A stretch of DNA of 64,000 nt from Clostridia bacterium (GTDB lineage: Bacteria; Bacillota; Clostridia; Christensenellales; Borkfalkiaceae). The notes beneath the pieces are model-generated. The model made no database searches. It was not told the DNA's origin and saw only the letters and a list, made by a program, of their open reading frames with translations. Of this stretch, positions 1 to 8,413 are shown piece after piece (position 1 is the first letter of the stretch; every line of letters starts with the position of its first letter). The position numbers were made by a program, and so were the translations under genes. The stretch spans positions 1 to 64,000 of the forward strand of contig JAJQDC010000062.1 of assembly GCA_021202395.1 (NCBI GenBank). The letters are read 5' to 3'.

Positions 1-3
1 CTA

Positions 4-57
4 GGGCTATGCCCGAAAATGAAGAACCACCCGCTTAGCGGGTGGGTTACTTTTTAT
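4..57. terminator. Two adjacent hairpins with T-run at the left edge
   Basis: A small hairpin (GGGC-TAT-GCCC, 4-14) is followed by a strong one (25-48, ACCCGC-TTA-GCGGGT core with a bulged flank) and then ACTTTTT. It reads as an intrinsic terminator for a gene left of the window. Paired hairpins of this shape also occur at ends of IS200/IS605-type elements; that reading is only a guess because the left side is missing. Confidence 0.6.
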
Positions 58-143
58 AGTTATAGTAATATAGTATATGTAAGTAATGCAAGTAAGGCTG
101 GCGCTTGGCGTAAACTAATTTTTTACCAAACGGCTCAAATTAT

Positions 144-172
144 TTGCTTATTGGCGGCGTAATTGATATAAT
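144..172 (+). promoter_or_regulatory. Sigma70-type promoter of proS
   Basis: TTGCTT (144-149) and TATAAT (167-172) are separated by 17 bases. The expected start near 179 leaves a leader of about 38 bases with an AAAGGAG ribosome site at 206-212. The leader is too short for a T-box. Confidence 0.75.
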
Positions 173-216
173 TTAACGGTAAATAAATTTAAAGCTTAAA
201 AAGCAAAAGGAGCGTT

Positions 217-1647
217 ATGGCAAACGATAACCAGTTTGTAAACCAGATTGCCGATATAGACAAAGATTTCCCCCAGTGGTACACCGACGTGGTAATAAAA
301 ACGGGCTTGGTAGACTACGGCCCCGTAAAGGGCACCATGGTCATCCGCCCCTACGGCTACGCCATATGGGAAAATATACAGCGCGAACTTGACAGGCGCT
401 TCCGCGAAACGGGGCACGAAAACGCTTACTTCCCCCTGCTTATACCCATGAGCTTTTTCACTAAAGAAAAGGAGCATGTAGAAGGGTTTGCCCCCGAAGT
501 GGCGGTAGTAACGCATGCCGGCGGCGAAGAGCTTGCCGAACCGCTTGCCATACGCCCCACGTCAGAAACTATAATAGGCACAATGTATTCAAAGTGGCTG
601 CAGTCTTACCGAGACTTGCCCATCAAAATAAACCAGTGGTGCAACGTAATGCGGTGGGAAAAGACTACCCGTCCGTTTTTGCGTACGTCAGAATTTTTAT
701 GGCAGGAAGGGCACACCGTTCACGCTACCGAAGAAGAAGCTTTAGAAGAAACTAAAAATATGCTCGGCGTTTATAAAGAGTTTGCCGAAAACTGCCTTGC
801 TATCCCCGTGCTTTGCGGCAGAAAGACCGAAAAAGAAAAGTTTGCAGGTGCGGTAGCTACTTACGGCATGGAGGCGATGATGCACGACGGCAAGAGCCTT
901 CAGGCAGGCACTTCGCACTATTTAGGTCAAAACTTTGCAAAAGCGTTTGAAATAAAATACCTTGATAAAGACGGCACCCAGAAGTACGGTTATACAACCA
1001 GCTGGGGTGTTTCCACAAGGCTTATCGGTGCAATAATTATGGCTCACGGCGACCAAAGGGGGCTTTGCCTTCCGCCCGTAGTTGCACCCGTGCAGGCTGT
1101 AATTGTGCCCATAGCCGCAAAAAAAGAAGGCGTGCTTCAGGCTTGTGAAGAGCTTAAAAACAAGCTTGCGGCTGCAGGCATAAGGGTAAAGCTTGATAAC
1201 AGCGACAACAGCCCCGGCTGGAAGTTTAACGAGTGGGAGATGAAGGGTGTACCTTTAAGGATAGAGCTCGGTCCCCGCGACATTCAGGCGGGCAACGCCG
1301 TAATCTTCCGCAGGGATACGCTGAGTAAAGACGTTTACACGCTTGAAAATATTGTTGATACGGTAAAGACTTTGCTTGACACCGTTCAGAAAGATATGCT
1401 TGAATCTTCCCGCAAGCGCCGCGACGGCAGGATAATTTCTGCTTCTACTGTGCAAGAGCTTTTAGACGGCGTAGACGGCGGCAATTTTGTAAAAGCTGGC
1501 TGGTGCGGCTGCCGCGAGTGCGAAGATTTAATAAAAGAAAAGACTGCCGCAACGGCAAGGGTGTTTGCCGAAGGCGAAACGGCAGAAGAGTGCATTGTCT
1601 GCCACAAAAAGGCAGAGCACGTCGTATATTTCGCAAGAGCTTATTAA
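217..1647 (+). CDS. proS: Prolyl-tRNA synthetase, short (type 3, archaeal/eukaryotic-like) form
   Basis: Charges tRNA-Pro with proline in the cytosol. The 476-residue length, the lack of the large editing insertion found in the long bacterial ProS, and the start of the protein match the short ProS type. Class II signatures are visible: RPTSET near residue 112 and the motif-2 region ending in WQEGHT near residue 163. A C-terminal zinc-type cysteine cluster begins at WCGCREC (about 428) and continues with CIVCH, and the chain ends in an aromatic residue as usual for this type. The start at 217 is fixed by AAAGGAG five bases upstream. It is a single-gene unit with its own promoter; the operon beyond it points the other way. 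Confidence 0.96.
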   Translation: MANDNQFVNQIADIDKDFPQWYTDVVIKTGLVDYGPVKGTMVIRPYGYAIWENIQRELDRRFRETGHENAYFPLLIPMSFFTKEKEHVEGFAPEVAVVTHAGGEELAEPLAIRPTSETIIGTMYSKWLQSYRDLPIKINQWCNVMRWEKTTRPFLRTSEFLWQEGHTVHATEEEALEETKNMLGVYKEFAENCLAIPVLCGRKTEKEKFAGAVATYGMEAMMHDGKSLQAGTSHYLGQNFAKAFEIKYLDKDGTQKYGYTTSWGVSTRLIGAIIMAHGDQRGLCLPPVVAPVQAVIVPIAAKKEGVLQACEELKNKLAAAGIRVKLDNSDNSPGWKFNEWEMKGVPLRIELGPRDIQAGNAVIFRRDTLSKDVYTLENIVDTVKTLLDTVQKDMLESSRKRRDGRIISASTVQELLDGVDGGNFVKAGWCGCRECEDLIKEKTAATARVFAEGETAEECIVCHKKAEHVVYFARAY

Positions 1648-1690
1648 TTTTTTAATTAAACCTTAAAACTCTCGCATCAAATTGTACTTA

Positions 1691-1747
1691 CCCTTGCCTT
1701 CCCCCTGAGGGGGAAGGTGGCAGCGTAGCTGACGGATGAGGGGATAA
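1691..1747 (+). repeat. Two-stem intergenic repeat, family A, copy 1
   Basis: Stem 1 is CCTTCCCCC-TGA-GGGGGAAGG (1697-1717). Stem 2 is CAGC-GTA-GCTG (1721-1731), followed by the conserved GACGGATGAGGGGATAA. Other copies are at 17078, 33270, 36796, 40903, 42424 and 54596; stem 2 changes sequence between copies but mostly keeps its pairing. Confidence 0.85.
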
Positions 1748-1772
1748 TAGCTTAAAATTCCTTATTATAATT

Positions 1773-1812
1773 GCCAAAAAAACAAACTCCCCGCCATAAT
1801 AACGGGGAGTTT
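1773..1812 (-). terminator. Intrinsic terminator of the minus-strand redox operon
   Basis: On the minus strand AAACTCCCCG and CGGGGAGTTT (1803-1812 and 1784-1793) form a 10-bp stem with a 9-base loop. A T-rich run (GTTTTTTT) follows. It lies directly after the stop codon at 1818. Confidence 0.85.
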
Positions 1813-1817
1813 TCAAT

Positions 1818-3290
1818 TTAATACCAATCGTATTTTGTGCCGTTGTCCAGATCGGCAATGGCTGCCATTTCTTCATCGGTGAGCGAAAAATCAAATACAG
1901 AAATATTTTCAAGTATATGGTCGGGGTTGCTTGAACCGGGTATTGCAACCACACCGCGCTGCAGGTGCCATCTTAATATTACCTGTGCGGCTGTTACACC
2001 GTGGCTTTCTGCTATTTTTAATATTACAGAGTTGTTAAGCACTTCCGCAGTGTGTCCCCTGCCGCCGAATGGATACCATGCCTGCATTACAATTCCAAGA
2101 TTGTGCATATATTCAACAACTTCCTTTTCCTGGTAATAAATGTGAATCTCGTTCTGTACCAAAGATGGCATAATATCAACCTGCTCAATAAAGCCGTCTA
2201 TCTCTTCTATATACCAGTTAGAAAGTCCTAAAGAGCGTATCTTGCCGCTTTCAACAAATTTTTCCATTGCCTTGTAAGCGGCAACGTCATTCTCGCCGGG
2301 GTGGTGCAAAAGCATCATGTCTATGTAGCCGATATCAAGTTTGTCAAGCGAGTCCTGTATAGCTTTTTCGGGGTTAGCGTACTGCGTGCCCGGGTAAATC
2401 TTTGTTATTACAAAAATCTCTTCCCTTGGTATACCCGATTCTCTTATGGCTTCGCCTACTTCGGCTTCATTGCCGTACATGTAAGCGGTGTCTATAAGCC
2501 TTACGCCGCTTTGCAGTGCCGCCAGAACGGAATTTTTGCAGGTGTCGCCGGTAAGCGAATATGTCCCAAGCCCAAGTACGGGCATCTCGTAGCCGCTGTT
2601 CAATGTAACCGTCGGCGCATTGCCGTTGGTTCCGCTTTCCAGATCAAATACCGATACGTCGTTAACTTTTTTAATTTCCAAACCAAGCTCCTCAATCCAG
2701 TCATTAATATCGTCTGCACTCTCGCTGCCGCCAAAGCGCTTTCCGTCCAGCCAGTTTGCACCGTCTGCAAGCGCGTGTAAATTTGTTGCGCTTGAGCCTA
2801 TCCCGCTTGAATGTGATGTGCAGAAGGGTATTATCGTTTTACCCGTAAAGTCATAACTTTCTAAAAAAGTAGATATTATTCTCGGTGCCTGGCTGTGCCA
2901 TATCGGGTAGCCTAAAAATATAATATCGTAGCTATCCATATTTTCAACGCTGCCGCTTATAGCAGGGCGGGCAGAACTGTCTGCCTGTTCCTGGTCGCAC
3001 CTGCCTCCGGTGTAGTACTGCAAATCTTCTTCGGTATATGGGTCGGCTGCAACAATTTCATACAGTGTGCCGCCCGTCTCGTCTGCAATAATTTCCGCAA
3101 TATTTTCGGTTGTTCCCGTGCAGGAAAAGTATGCTACAAGCACGTTGTTTGCAGTGGAAGTGGTGGTATGGCTGCCGTTTTCATTTCCGCTTGTTGTATC
3201 TCCGTTGTCCTGTTCGCTTACAGAAGCAGAGCATGCGGCAAGGCACGGCAAAAGAAAAATTGTTAGCAGTAAACTTAAAATCTTTTTCAT
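1818..3290 (-). CDS. Exported lipoprotein: flavodoxin domain fused to aldo/keto reductase
   Basis: The 490-residue protein begins with a lipoprotein signal peptide (hydrophobic 4-17, lipobox LAAC with Cys20) and a Ser/Thr/Asn-rich linker. A flavodoxin_4-like domain follows (about 48-205, FMN-loop FSCTGTTENIAE). The second domain (about 225-490) is an aldo/keto reductase: GLGTYS start, Asp/Tyr of DTAYMYGNE near 267 and 272, Lys of ITKIY and His of LLHHP complete the D-Y-K-H tetrad, and IPGSS is the cofactor-phosphate region. Each domain is normally a separate cytosolic protein. The signal peptide would place both outside the membrane, where the source of FMN and NAD(P)H is unclear. It is the last gene of the operon, 10 bases after the hydrolase gene. 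Domain calls are firm; the substrate is unknown. Confidence 0.88.
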   Translation of the reverse strand: MKKILSLLLTIFLLPCLAACSASVSEQDNGDTTSGNENGSHTTTSTANNVLVAYFSCTGTTENIAEIIADETGGTLYEIVAADPYTEEDLQYYTGGRCDQEQADSSARPAISGSVENMDSYDIIFLGYPIWHSQAPRIISTFLESYDFTGKTIIPFCTSHSSGIGSSATNLHALADGANWLDGKRFGGSESADDINDWIEELGLEIKKVNDVSVFDLESGTNGNAPTVTLNSGYEMPVLGLGTYSLTGDTCKNSVLAALQSGVRLIDTAYMYGNEAEVGEAIRESGIPREEIFVITKIYPGTQYANPEKAIQDSLDKLDIGYIDMMLLHHPGENDVAAYKAMEKFVESGKIRSLGLSNWYIEEIDGFIEQVDIMPSLVQNEIHIYYQEKEVVEYMHNLGIVMQAWYPFGGRGHTAEVLNNSVILKIAESHGVTAAQVILRWHLQRGVVAIPGSSNPDHILENISVFDFSLTDEEMAAIADLDNGTKYDWY

Positions 3291-3300
3291 TGTTATTATT

Positions 3301-4272
3301 TTAAACTAAATATTTTTTAAAAAACTCTTCTATCTTGTCAAAGGGGATAATATCCTTTCTGTCGTAAAGGTCGGTGTGCACCGCCCCGTGGATAGATACA
3401 AACTCTTTATTGTCGCCCTTTAACAGCGCAAAAGCGTCTTTGCTGAAGTAGTAGCTGTGCGCCTTGTCGCCGTGTACAACCATAACCGCACTGCGTATTT
3501 CGTCTGCATATGCAAGCAGTTTTGTGTTCAGCAAAGACATTGTGCCTATGGCTGTCCAGCCGCCGTTGGAATTTAGCGAGCGGGGGTGGTAACCGCGCTT
3601 TGTTTTGTAATAGCCGTAATAATCTTTAACAAAAAACGGTGCATCTGCAGGAAGCGGATCTACAACGCCGCCGCCCATTTTGTAATACCCGTTACGGTAA
3701 TCTTCCGTCCGCTGCCCGCATAATGCCTTGCGCTGTTCGTATCTTGTCTGCTCGCTGTCGGCGCTGTCAAAGTAGCCCTTAGCAGCCACGCGGGACATAT
3801 CGTACATGGTGGATGCAACGGTAGCTTTAATTCTCGTATCCAGCGCAGCCGTGTTTATAGCCATGCCGCCCCAGCCGCAGATGCCCACAATGCCGATTCT
3901 TTCTGGGTCTACGTTGTCTTGTACCGAAAGGTAGTCTACCGCCGCCTGATAGTCTTCGGTAGAAAAATCACCCGACGCCATATATCTTGTATTGCCGCCA
4001 CTCTCGCCCGTGAAGGAAGGGTCGAATGCAATAGTCAAAAAGCCCCTTTGCGCCAGCTCCTGTGCGTAAAGCCCCGAAGCCTGTTCCTTTACGGCGCCAA
4101 ATGGTCCGCAAACTGCAATGGCTGCAAGCCTGCCATGTGCGTTTTTGGGCATGTACATATCAGCCGCAAGCGTTATTCCGAAGCGGTTATAAAAGGTAAC
4201 TTTTTTGTGGTTTACCTTATCGCTCTTAGCAAAAGTTTTATCCCATTCCGTACATAATTTTAATTGTTCCAT
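3301..4272 (-). CDS. Alpha/beta hydrolase with cysteine nucleophile (dienelactone-hydrolase-like)
   Basis: About 324 residues with an alpha/beta hydrolase fold. The nucleophile elbow is GICGWGG, so the nucleophile is Cys, as in dienelactone hydrolases, not Ser. An acid residue (VVHGDKAHS) and a late His (HGAVHTD) complete a plausible triad. There is no signal peptide. The open frame extends to a GTG at 4281, but AGAGGTG overlaps that codon and is better spaced for ATG at 4272 (MEQLKL) or 4275. It sits between the cyclophilin-like lipoprotein and the flavodoxin-AKR gene in one operon. Substrate not predictable; the neighbours suggest work on small carbonyl or ester compounds. Confidence 0.82.
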   Translation of the reverse strand: MEQLKLCTEWDKTFAKSDKVNHKKVTFYNRFGITLAADMYMPKNAHGRLAAIAVCGPFGAVKEQASGLYAQELAQRGFLTIAFDPSFTGESGGNTRYMASGDFSTEDYQAAVDYLSVQDNVDPERIGIVGICGWGGMAINTAALDTRIKATVASTMYDMSRVAAKGYFDSADSEQTRYEQRKALCGQRTEDYRNGYYKMGGGVVDPLPADAPFFVKDYYGYYKTKRGYHPRSLNSNGGWTAIGTMSLLNTKLLAYADEIRSAVMVVHGDKAHSYYFSKDAFALLKGDNKEFVSIHGAVHTDLYDRKDIIPFDKIEEFFKKYLV

Positions 4273-4291
4273 CATTATCACCTCTTAAATT

Positions 4292-4840
4292 TTAGTTTAA
4301 ACTTATTGTAACCTGCACGCTGCCGCTGCCTGCGCAGAAAAGCTCTTTTATTTCCGTTACGGAATAACCTTTTATTTTGCCTATACGGGTAAAAGACCAC
4401 GTGTTTGTGCCGTAGTAAAGGCAGATGCTGCTGCCTTGGTACAAAATTACGTCCCCTGGCTGCGTGGTAATTTCTTCGTCATTGTCGGGCAGTGTGTAGC
4501 CGATACTGCCAACCTTTTCAAAATTGCCGTAGTCGGTGGCGGTGTAGGTAATATCATTCTGCCGTAAAATTTCCAGAAGCGCTGCAACCGAAGAATTATC
4601 TTCAAGTTCAACTTCAAGTTTATTATTGTTTATTGTAATATACATAACTTCAATCTCGCTCCCGTTGTCTGTTTCAACAAAAGTTTCATCCGTGCCCTGC
4701 CCGCCAGCGTCTTCGCTTTCATTCTGTTCATAATTTATGTCGGCTTCGTTCTGTAAATCGTTGCCGCTGTTGTTGCCGCAACCGGTAAATATCGGTAAAA
4801 CGCAGCAGACTGCGGCTATAAAAAGCAGCTTTGCCTTCAT
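4292..4840 (-). CDS. Cyclophilin-like-fold lipoprotein
   Basis: 182 residues. The signal peptide ends in lipobox FTGC (Cys21) and is followed by an acidic Asn/Glu-rich linker to about residue 63. The folded part (about 67-182) has the pattern of the small cyclophilin-like family often found with flavodoxins and aldo/keto reductases: a beta strand VMYITINNNKLEVEL, then VAALLEIL, YGNFEKVGSIGYTLP, and QPGDVILYQGSSICLYYG. Members of this family lack evidence for prolyl isomerase activity. It lies 8 bases after the flavoprotein gene. Fold call fairly firm, function unknown. Confidence 0.8.
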   Translation of the reverse strand: MKAKLLFIAAVCCVLPIFTGCGNNSGNDLQNEADINYEQNESEDAGGQGTDETFVETDNGSEIEVMYITINNNKLEVELEDNSSVAALLEILRQNDITYTATDYGNFEKVGSIGYTLPDNDEEITTQPGDVILYQGSSICLYYGTNTWSFTRIGKIKGYSVTEIKELFCAGSGSVQVTISLN

Positions 4841-4848
4841 AAAAGCAC

Positions 4849-5385
4849 CTATATGTTTTTACCCATTTCGTAGGCAGCGGCGGGGCAGGCTGTATTATTT
4901 ATTTCGCCCTTTTCTGTAACGCCCGTGCCGCGCAAAACGCCCTTTAAGCTTGTTCCTTCAAAACAGTCTATAAAGCCCTGTATAGCGGTTATAGTACCGT
5001 CTAAAGTGTGATCTTCGTCTTCTGCCGCGGTGGCTATAAGATAAAAGTCTTTAAAGGCGTTAGTTCGGGCATATAACGGGTTCAATCGGTCTAAAAAGGT
5101 CTTTAACTGACCGCTTACCGAATAGTAGTAAACGGGTGTGGCAAGCACAATCACGTCTGCATTTTGTATGGTGTCGTAAAGCCCGTTCATGCCGTCGTTT
5201 AAAACGCATTTGCCGTGCTGCTGGCAGTAAAGGCAGCCAGTGCAAAACTTAAGGTCTATATCCCTTACGTAAAAAATATGTACCTGGTTTGCAGCCGCAA
5301 TCGCTCCTTCGGCAAACTTCTGTGCAAGAATTTCAGAATTGCCGCCCTTTCTGGGCGAGCTTGATATTATTACAACCTTCTTCAT
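4849..5385 (-). CDS. NAD(P)H-dependent FMN reductase / iron-sulfur flavoprotein-like
   Basis: 178 residues with a flavodoxin-like fold. The N-terminal phosphate loop SSSPRKGGNSEILA binds the FMN phosphate. The CTGCLYCQQHGKC region (about 49-61) carries cysteines in the C-x2-C-x2-C-x5-C style of iron-sulfur flavoproteins and related oxidoreductases. TPVYYYSVSGQLKTFLDR is the typical second flavin loop. It is cytosolic (no signal). It starts two bases after the acetyltransferase stop. It could supply electrons to quinones, nitro compounds or carbonyls. Confidence 0.87.
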   Translation of the reverse strand: MKKVVIISSSPRKGGNSEILAQKFAEGAIAAANQVHIFYVRDIDLKFCTGCLYCQQHGKCVLNDGMNGLYDTIQNADVIVLATPVYYYSVSGQLKTFLDRLNPLYARTNAFKDFYLIATAAEDEDHTLDGTITAIQGFIDCFEGTSLKGVLRGTGVTEKGEINNTACPAAAYEMGKNI

Positions 5386-5387
5386 TT

Positions 5388-5957
5388 TTACTCCTGTACG
5401 TCTTTTATTATTTTAGCAGGCACGCCTGCAACTATAGTGTTTTTTGGTACGTCTTTTGTAACAACCGCGCCTGCCGCAACAACGGCGTTGTCGCCGATGG
5501 TTACCCCGCTTAAAATTGTGGCGTGCGCACCTACCCACACGTTTTTGCCTATTACAATCGGCTTTGCAATCATGTTTGCCCGCCCTGCGGGGTTAAGATC
5601 GTGGTTAAGCGTTGCAAGCACAACCTGGTGCCCTATAAGCGAACCATCGCCGATTACAATACCCCCTTGGTCCTGAAAGCAGCATCCGCTGTTTATAAAC
5701 ACGTTTTTGCCTATGGTAATGTTCTTGCCAAAGTCGGTATAAAACGGCGGAAACAACCCAAAAGTTTCATCTATAGTTTTACCCGTAAGGGCGGCAAACA
5801 GCTTTTGAAGCTCTTGCATTGTGTGGTAACTGCCGTTTATTTCTGCCGTAATTTTTCTTGCTTCGTCTGCAGCCTTGTGCATGCACAAATGCTCTTCCGA
5901 TGCGGCAATTATATAGTTATCTGCTTTTATCTTTTTTATGTATTCCGCTGTATCCAT
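5388..5957 (-). CDS. Sugar O-acetyltransferase (maltose/galactoside type, left-handed beta helix)
   Basis: 189 residues. An N-terminal helical segment ([11 protein letters not shown]...[12 protein letters not shown]) precedes hexapeptide repeats (about 70-185: [56 protein letters not shown]). The catalytic His lies in TLNHD. It transfers acetyl from acetyl-CoA to a sugar or similar hydroxyl. It is first in the minus-strand operon. No Shine-Dalgarno precedes the ATG; the promoter -10 ends seven bases upstream, so translation may be leaderless. Confidence 0.9.
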   Translation of the reverse strand: MDTAEYIKKIKADNYIIAASEEHLCMHKAADEARKITAEINGSYHTMQELQKLFAALTGKTIDETFGLFPPFYTDFGKNITIGKNVFINSGCCFQDQGGIVIGDGSLIGHQVVLATLNHDLNPAGRANMIAKPIVIGKNVWVGAHATILSGVTIGDNAVVAAGAVVTKDVPKNTIVAGVPAKIIKDVQE

Positions 5958-5963
5958 ATCTAC

Positions 5964-5992
5964 ATTTTACTATGGGTTTTATAATATGTCAA
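5964..5992 (-). promoter_or_regulatory. Promoter of the redox/hydrolase operon
   Basis: Minus strand TTGACA (5992-5987), 17-base spacer, TAAAAT (5969-5964). The predicted transcription start falls at about 5957, the A of the start codon. Confidence 0.8.
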
Positions 5993-6017
5993 ATACCTAT
6001 ATTGTATAGCTTGCTAT
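5993..6017. promoter_or_regulatory. Candidate LysR operator in the divergent promoter region
   Basis: ATAC-N7-GTAT (5993-6007) fits the T-N11-A LysR box with T5994 and A6006. It abuts the minus-strand -35. An overlapping inverted repeat ATAGC-TT-GCTAT (6006-6017) sits just before the lysR -35. Both lie between the two divergent promoters. Confidence 0.6.
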
Positions 6018-6019
6018 GC

Positions 6020-6048
6020 TTGACAGGCATATTATAAAGTACTATAAT
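6020..6048 (+). promoter_or_regulatory. Consensus sigma70 promoter of the lysR gene
   Basis: TTGACA (6020-6025), exactly 17 bases, TATAAT (6043-6048): a perfect match to consensus. Start expected near 6055. A GGTGG site precedes ATG 6078. Confidence 0.88.
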
Positions 6049-6077
6049 AAACATAATAAAGCATAATGGTGGCATAA

Positions 6078-6959
6078 ATGGAACTCCGTGAATTAAAATA
6101 TTTTATAGCTGTAGCCAACGAAGGAAGTATTTCTAAGGCGGCAGAAAGTCTGTATATAACCCAGCCAAGCCTTTCGCGGCAGATGCAAAACCTTGAAAGG
6201 GAAATCGGCAAGCAGTTATTTATAAGGGGTAACAAAAAAATTACCCTTACCGAAGCGGGAGAACTGTTAAAAAAGCGGGCAGAAGAGATGCTTGCTTTAT
6301 ACGACAAAACGCAGGCAGAAATTTCCGCCCCTACAGAAAGTGTTTACGGCGAAGTTTATATCGGCGGCGGTGAATCTTACGCAATATCCGTAGTGGCGCA
6401 AGCGGCAAAAAAACTGCTTGAAACCTGCTGTGGCGTCCGCTTTAATTTTTTCAGCGGAGACACGATAGACGTATGTGAAAAGCTTGACAAGGGGCTTATA
6501 GATTTTGCCGTTCTGGTTGAACCTGCCGACCTTTCTAAATACGAATATTTACGTCTGCCGCAAAAGGATACATGGGGAGTTCTTATGCGTAAAGACAGCG
6601 CTCTTGCACAAAAAGAATTTGTAACGCCGCAAGATTTACACGGTTTGCCGTTAATACGTTCCAAGCACGCAATAAACAGCAACGAACTTTCCGACTGGTT
6701 TGGCGGTGAAGATTACAACATTGTGGCAACGTACAATCTTTTATATAACGCGTCTATTTTGGTAAAAGAAGGTATCGGCTATGCGGTGGGGTTAGACGGA
6801 ATTATAAACACCACGGGCGACAGCGAACTTACCTTCCGTCCGCTTAAACCCGCCTTAGAAACAACCCTTGCCGTCGCATGGAAAAAGCATCAGGTATTTT
6901 CTAAAGCGGCAGAAAAGTTTCTGGATGTTCTTTCTTCATTGGTAAGCCAGAATAATTAG
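6078..6959 (+). CDS. LysR-family transcriptional regulator
   Basis: 293 residues. The N-terminal winged helix-turn-helix (about 1-60) has the family signature ELKYFIAVANEGSISKAAE, then ITQPSLSRQMQNLE and LFIR. The effector domain (about 88-290) has the periplasmic-binding-protein fold, starting at GEVYIGGGES. It is transcribed divergently from the redox operon, with LysR-type sites between, so it most likely controls that operon and itself. The co-inducer is unknown. Confidence 0.92.
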   Translation: MELRELKYFIAVANEGSISKAAESLYITQPSLSRQMQNLEREIGKQLFIRGNKKITLTEAGELLKKRAEEMLALYDKTQAEISAPTESVYGEVYIGGGESYAISVVAQAAKKLLETCCGVRFNFFSGDTIDVCEKLDKGLIDFAVLVEPADLSKYEYLRLPQKDTWGVLMRKDSALAQKEFVTPQDLHGLPLIRSKHAINSNELSDWFGGEDYNIVATYNLLYNASILVKEGIGYAVGLDGIINTTGDSELTFRPLKPALETTLAVAWKKHQVFSKAAEKFLDVLSSLVSQNN

Positions 6960-7015
6960 TTACAGCCGCCGTTCAAAATTATTTTTAACTGATATTGAAT
7001 TTTTAATAAAAATAA

Positions 7016-7044
7016 TTGAATAATTTAAAATAGTATGTTATAAT
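7016..7044 (+). promoter_or_regulatory. Promoter of the tyrA-rho-obgE gene run
   Basis: TTGAAT (7016-7021), 17 bases, TATAAT (7039-7044). Transcription would start near 7051, leaving about 23 bases before ATG 7074 with no good Shine-Dalgarno. Confidence 0.75.
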
Positions 7045-7073
7045 TAAAAAAACGAAAAATAAATGGTTCAGAT

Positions 7074-7970
7074 ATGAAAATTTGTATTGTCGGTTTAGGT
7101 CTTATCGGCGGGTCCGCCGCAATGGCGCTTAAGCGTGCCGGTTACGAAGTGTACGGTATGAACCGTTCGCAGGAAGCTTTAACATACTCTCTTGAAAACG
7201 GTATAATAGATTATGCGGTAGAAGATTTTTACAGCGAAGACGCGGTGTCAGGCTTTGACGTGGTTTTAATTGCCCTTCCCGTAAACGCTGCAATCGATTT
7301 TTTGTGCAGCCGTAAATTTAAAAACGGTGCGGTGGCAGCCGATTTCTGCGGTGTAAAGCGCCGTATAGAAAGGGCTGTTTTTGCCGCACCCCGCAACTAT
7401 TTATACGTAGGTGCCCACCCTATGGCTGGCAAAGAAGTATCTACGGTAAAAAATGCCTGTGCAGATCTTTATGATAACGCAAGCATTATTTTAACGGTAT
7501 CGCCCAAAACGTCGCTCACGGCAATTTCTGTGTTAGAAGATCTTGCAAAGGATATGGGATTTAAATGTATAGCAGAATGCTCTGCAAAAGTTCACGACGC
7601 TAAAATTTCTTACACGTCGCAGCTTGCCCATATAGTTTCAAACGCCTACGTAAGGGATGGCGAAATAGAAAACTGTTTGCCGTTCACGGGCGGCAGCTTT
7701 CAGGATATGACACGCATAGCGGGGGTAGACGAAGCCGTGTGGTCAGAACTTTACCTTGCCAACAAGCGTAACCTTTCCAACCGCATACAAACGCTTATAA
7801 ACAACCTTACCCTTGCAAACGAAGCGCTGCAATCGGGCGACAAAGACGTACTTGAACAGTTTTTACACGAAGGGGTTGAACGCTTTAATTCAAGCGAAAA
7901 ACAGCCGGAAGAATATATAACAGAAGACGAGTTAACCGAAGACGATATAAAAGTTATCAGCCTTAAATAA
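7074..7970 (+). CDS. tyrA: Prephenate dehydrogenase
   Basis: 298 residues. Oxidatively decarboxylates prephenate to 4-hydroxyphenylpyruvate in tyrosine synthesis. The Rossmann loop VGLGLIGGS is at residues 5-13. HPMAGKE carries the catalytic-site His region, and the C-terminal helical domain has FTGGSFQDMTRIA, typical for TyrA. There is no chorismate-mutase fusion and no recognisable ACT domain; the tail (about 265-298) is acidic. No other aromatic amino-acid gene is nearby. Its stop is separated by one base from the next ATG, so the two are probably translated together. Confidence 0.92.
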   Translation: MKICIVGLGLIGGSAAMALKRAGYEVYGMNRSQEALTYSLENGIIDYAVEDFYSEDAVSGFDVVLIALPVNAAIDFLCSRKFKNGAVAADFCGVKRRIERAVFAAPRNYLYVGAHPMAGKEVSTVKNACADLYDNASIILTVSPKTSLTAISVLEDLAKDMGFKCIAECSAKVHDAKISYTSQLAHIVSNAYVRDGEIENCLPFTGGSFQDMTRIAGVDEAVWSELYLANKRNLSNRIQTLINNLTLANEALQSGDKDVLEQFLHEGVERFNSSEKQPEEYITEDELTEDDIKVISLK

Positions 7971-7971
7971 T

Positions 7972-8355
7972 ATGGATGCAAGCATAGTATTAATTACCCG
8001 CACGGGCGGCGAAGTCAATTCCTGCGTTGCCGAAGGCGGGCTGAATTTAACGGATAGCGGCTTTGCCCTTACCTATAATTTAGACGGCGACGGCTGCCTG
8101 CTTGAATATGACGGTACGTCCGTCAGCCAGTCAAGGAAGGGTAAAATTAATTATTTTGTAAAATTTACAGGCGGCAAAAAATGCTCTTTTGAATTTACCG
8201 AAGGGGCGTATTCTTTCAGCCGCGATATAAACGTTTTTAAAGCACAAGCCGATATAAAAGATCACGGCTGCGAAATTTTTGTAACGTATGCAGACTGCGG
8301 CGCAGGCAGTAAAGAAGTTACCGAAATTTTAGTTACAGCCCATTACAAAAAATAA
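7972..8355 (+). CDS. YwiB-like (DUF1934-type) beta-barrel protein, function unknown
   Basis: 127 residues, no signal or membrane segment. The layout of alternating strands (FALTYNLDGDGCLLEYDG, KINYFVKFTGG, CSFEFTEGAYSFSRDINVF, CEIFVTYADCG, EILVTAHYKK) resembles the DUF1934/YwiB family of small calycin-like barrels. The match is by pattern only. It starts one base after tyrA. Confidence 0.6.
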   Translation: MDASIVLITRTGGEVNSCVAEGGLNLTDSGFALTYNLDGDGCLLEYDGTSVSQSRKGKINYFVKFTGGKKCSFEFTEGAYSFSRDINVFKAQADIKDHGCEIFVTYADCGAGSKEVTEILVTAHYKK

Positions 8356-8413
8356 TTCATTTTTATTTTAAAATAATAATAAAATATAATCTCTCAGGAG
8401 AATACTTTTTCAG

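Noticed and set aside
179-216. T-box leader for proS
   Set aside because: The leader is too short and lacks a T-box sequence.
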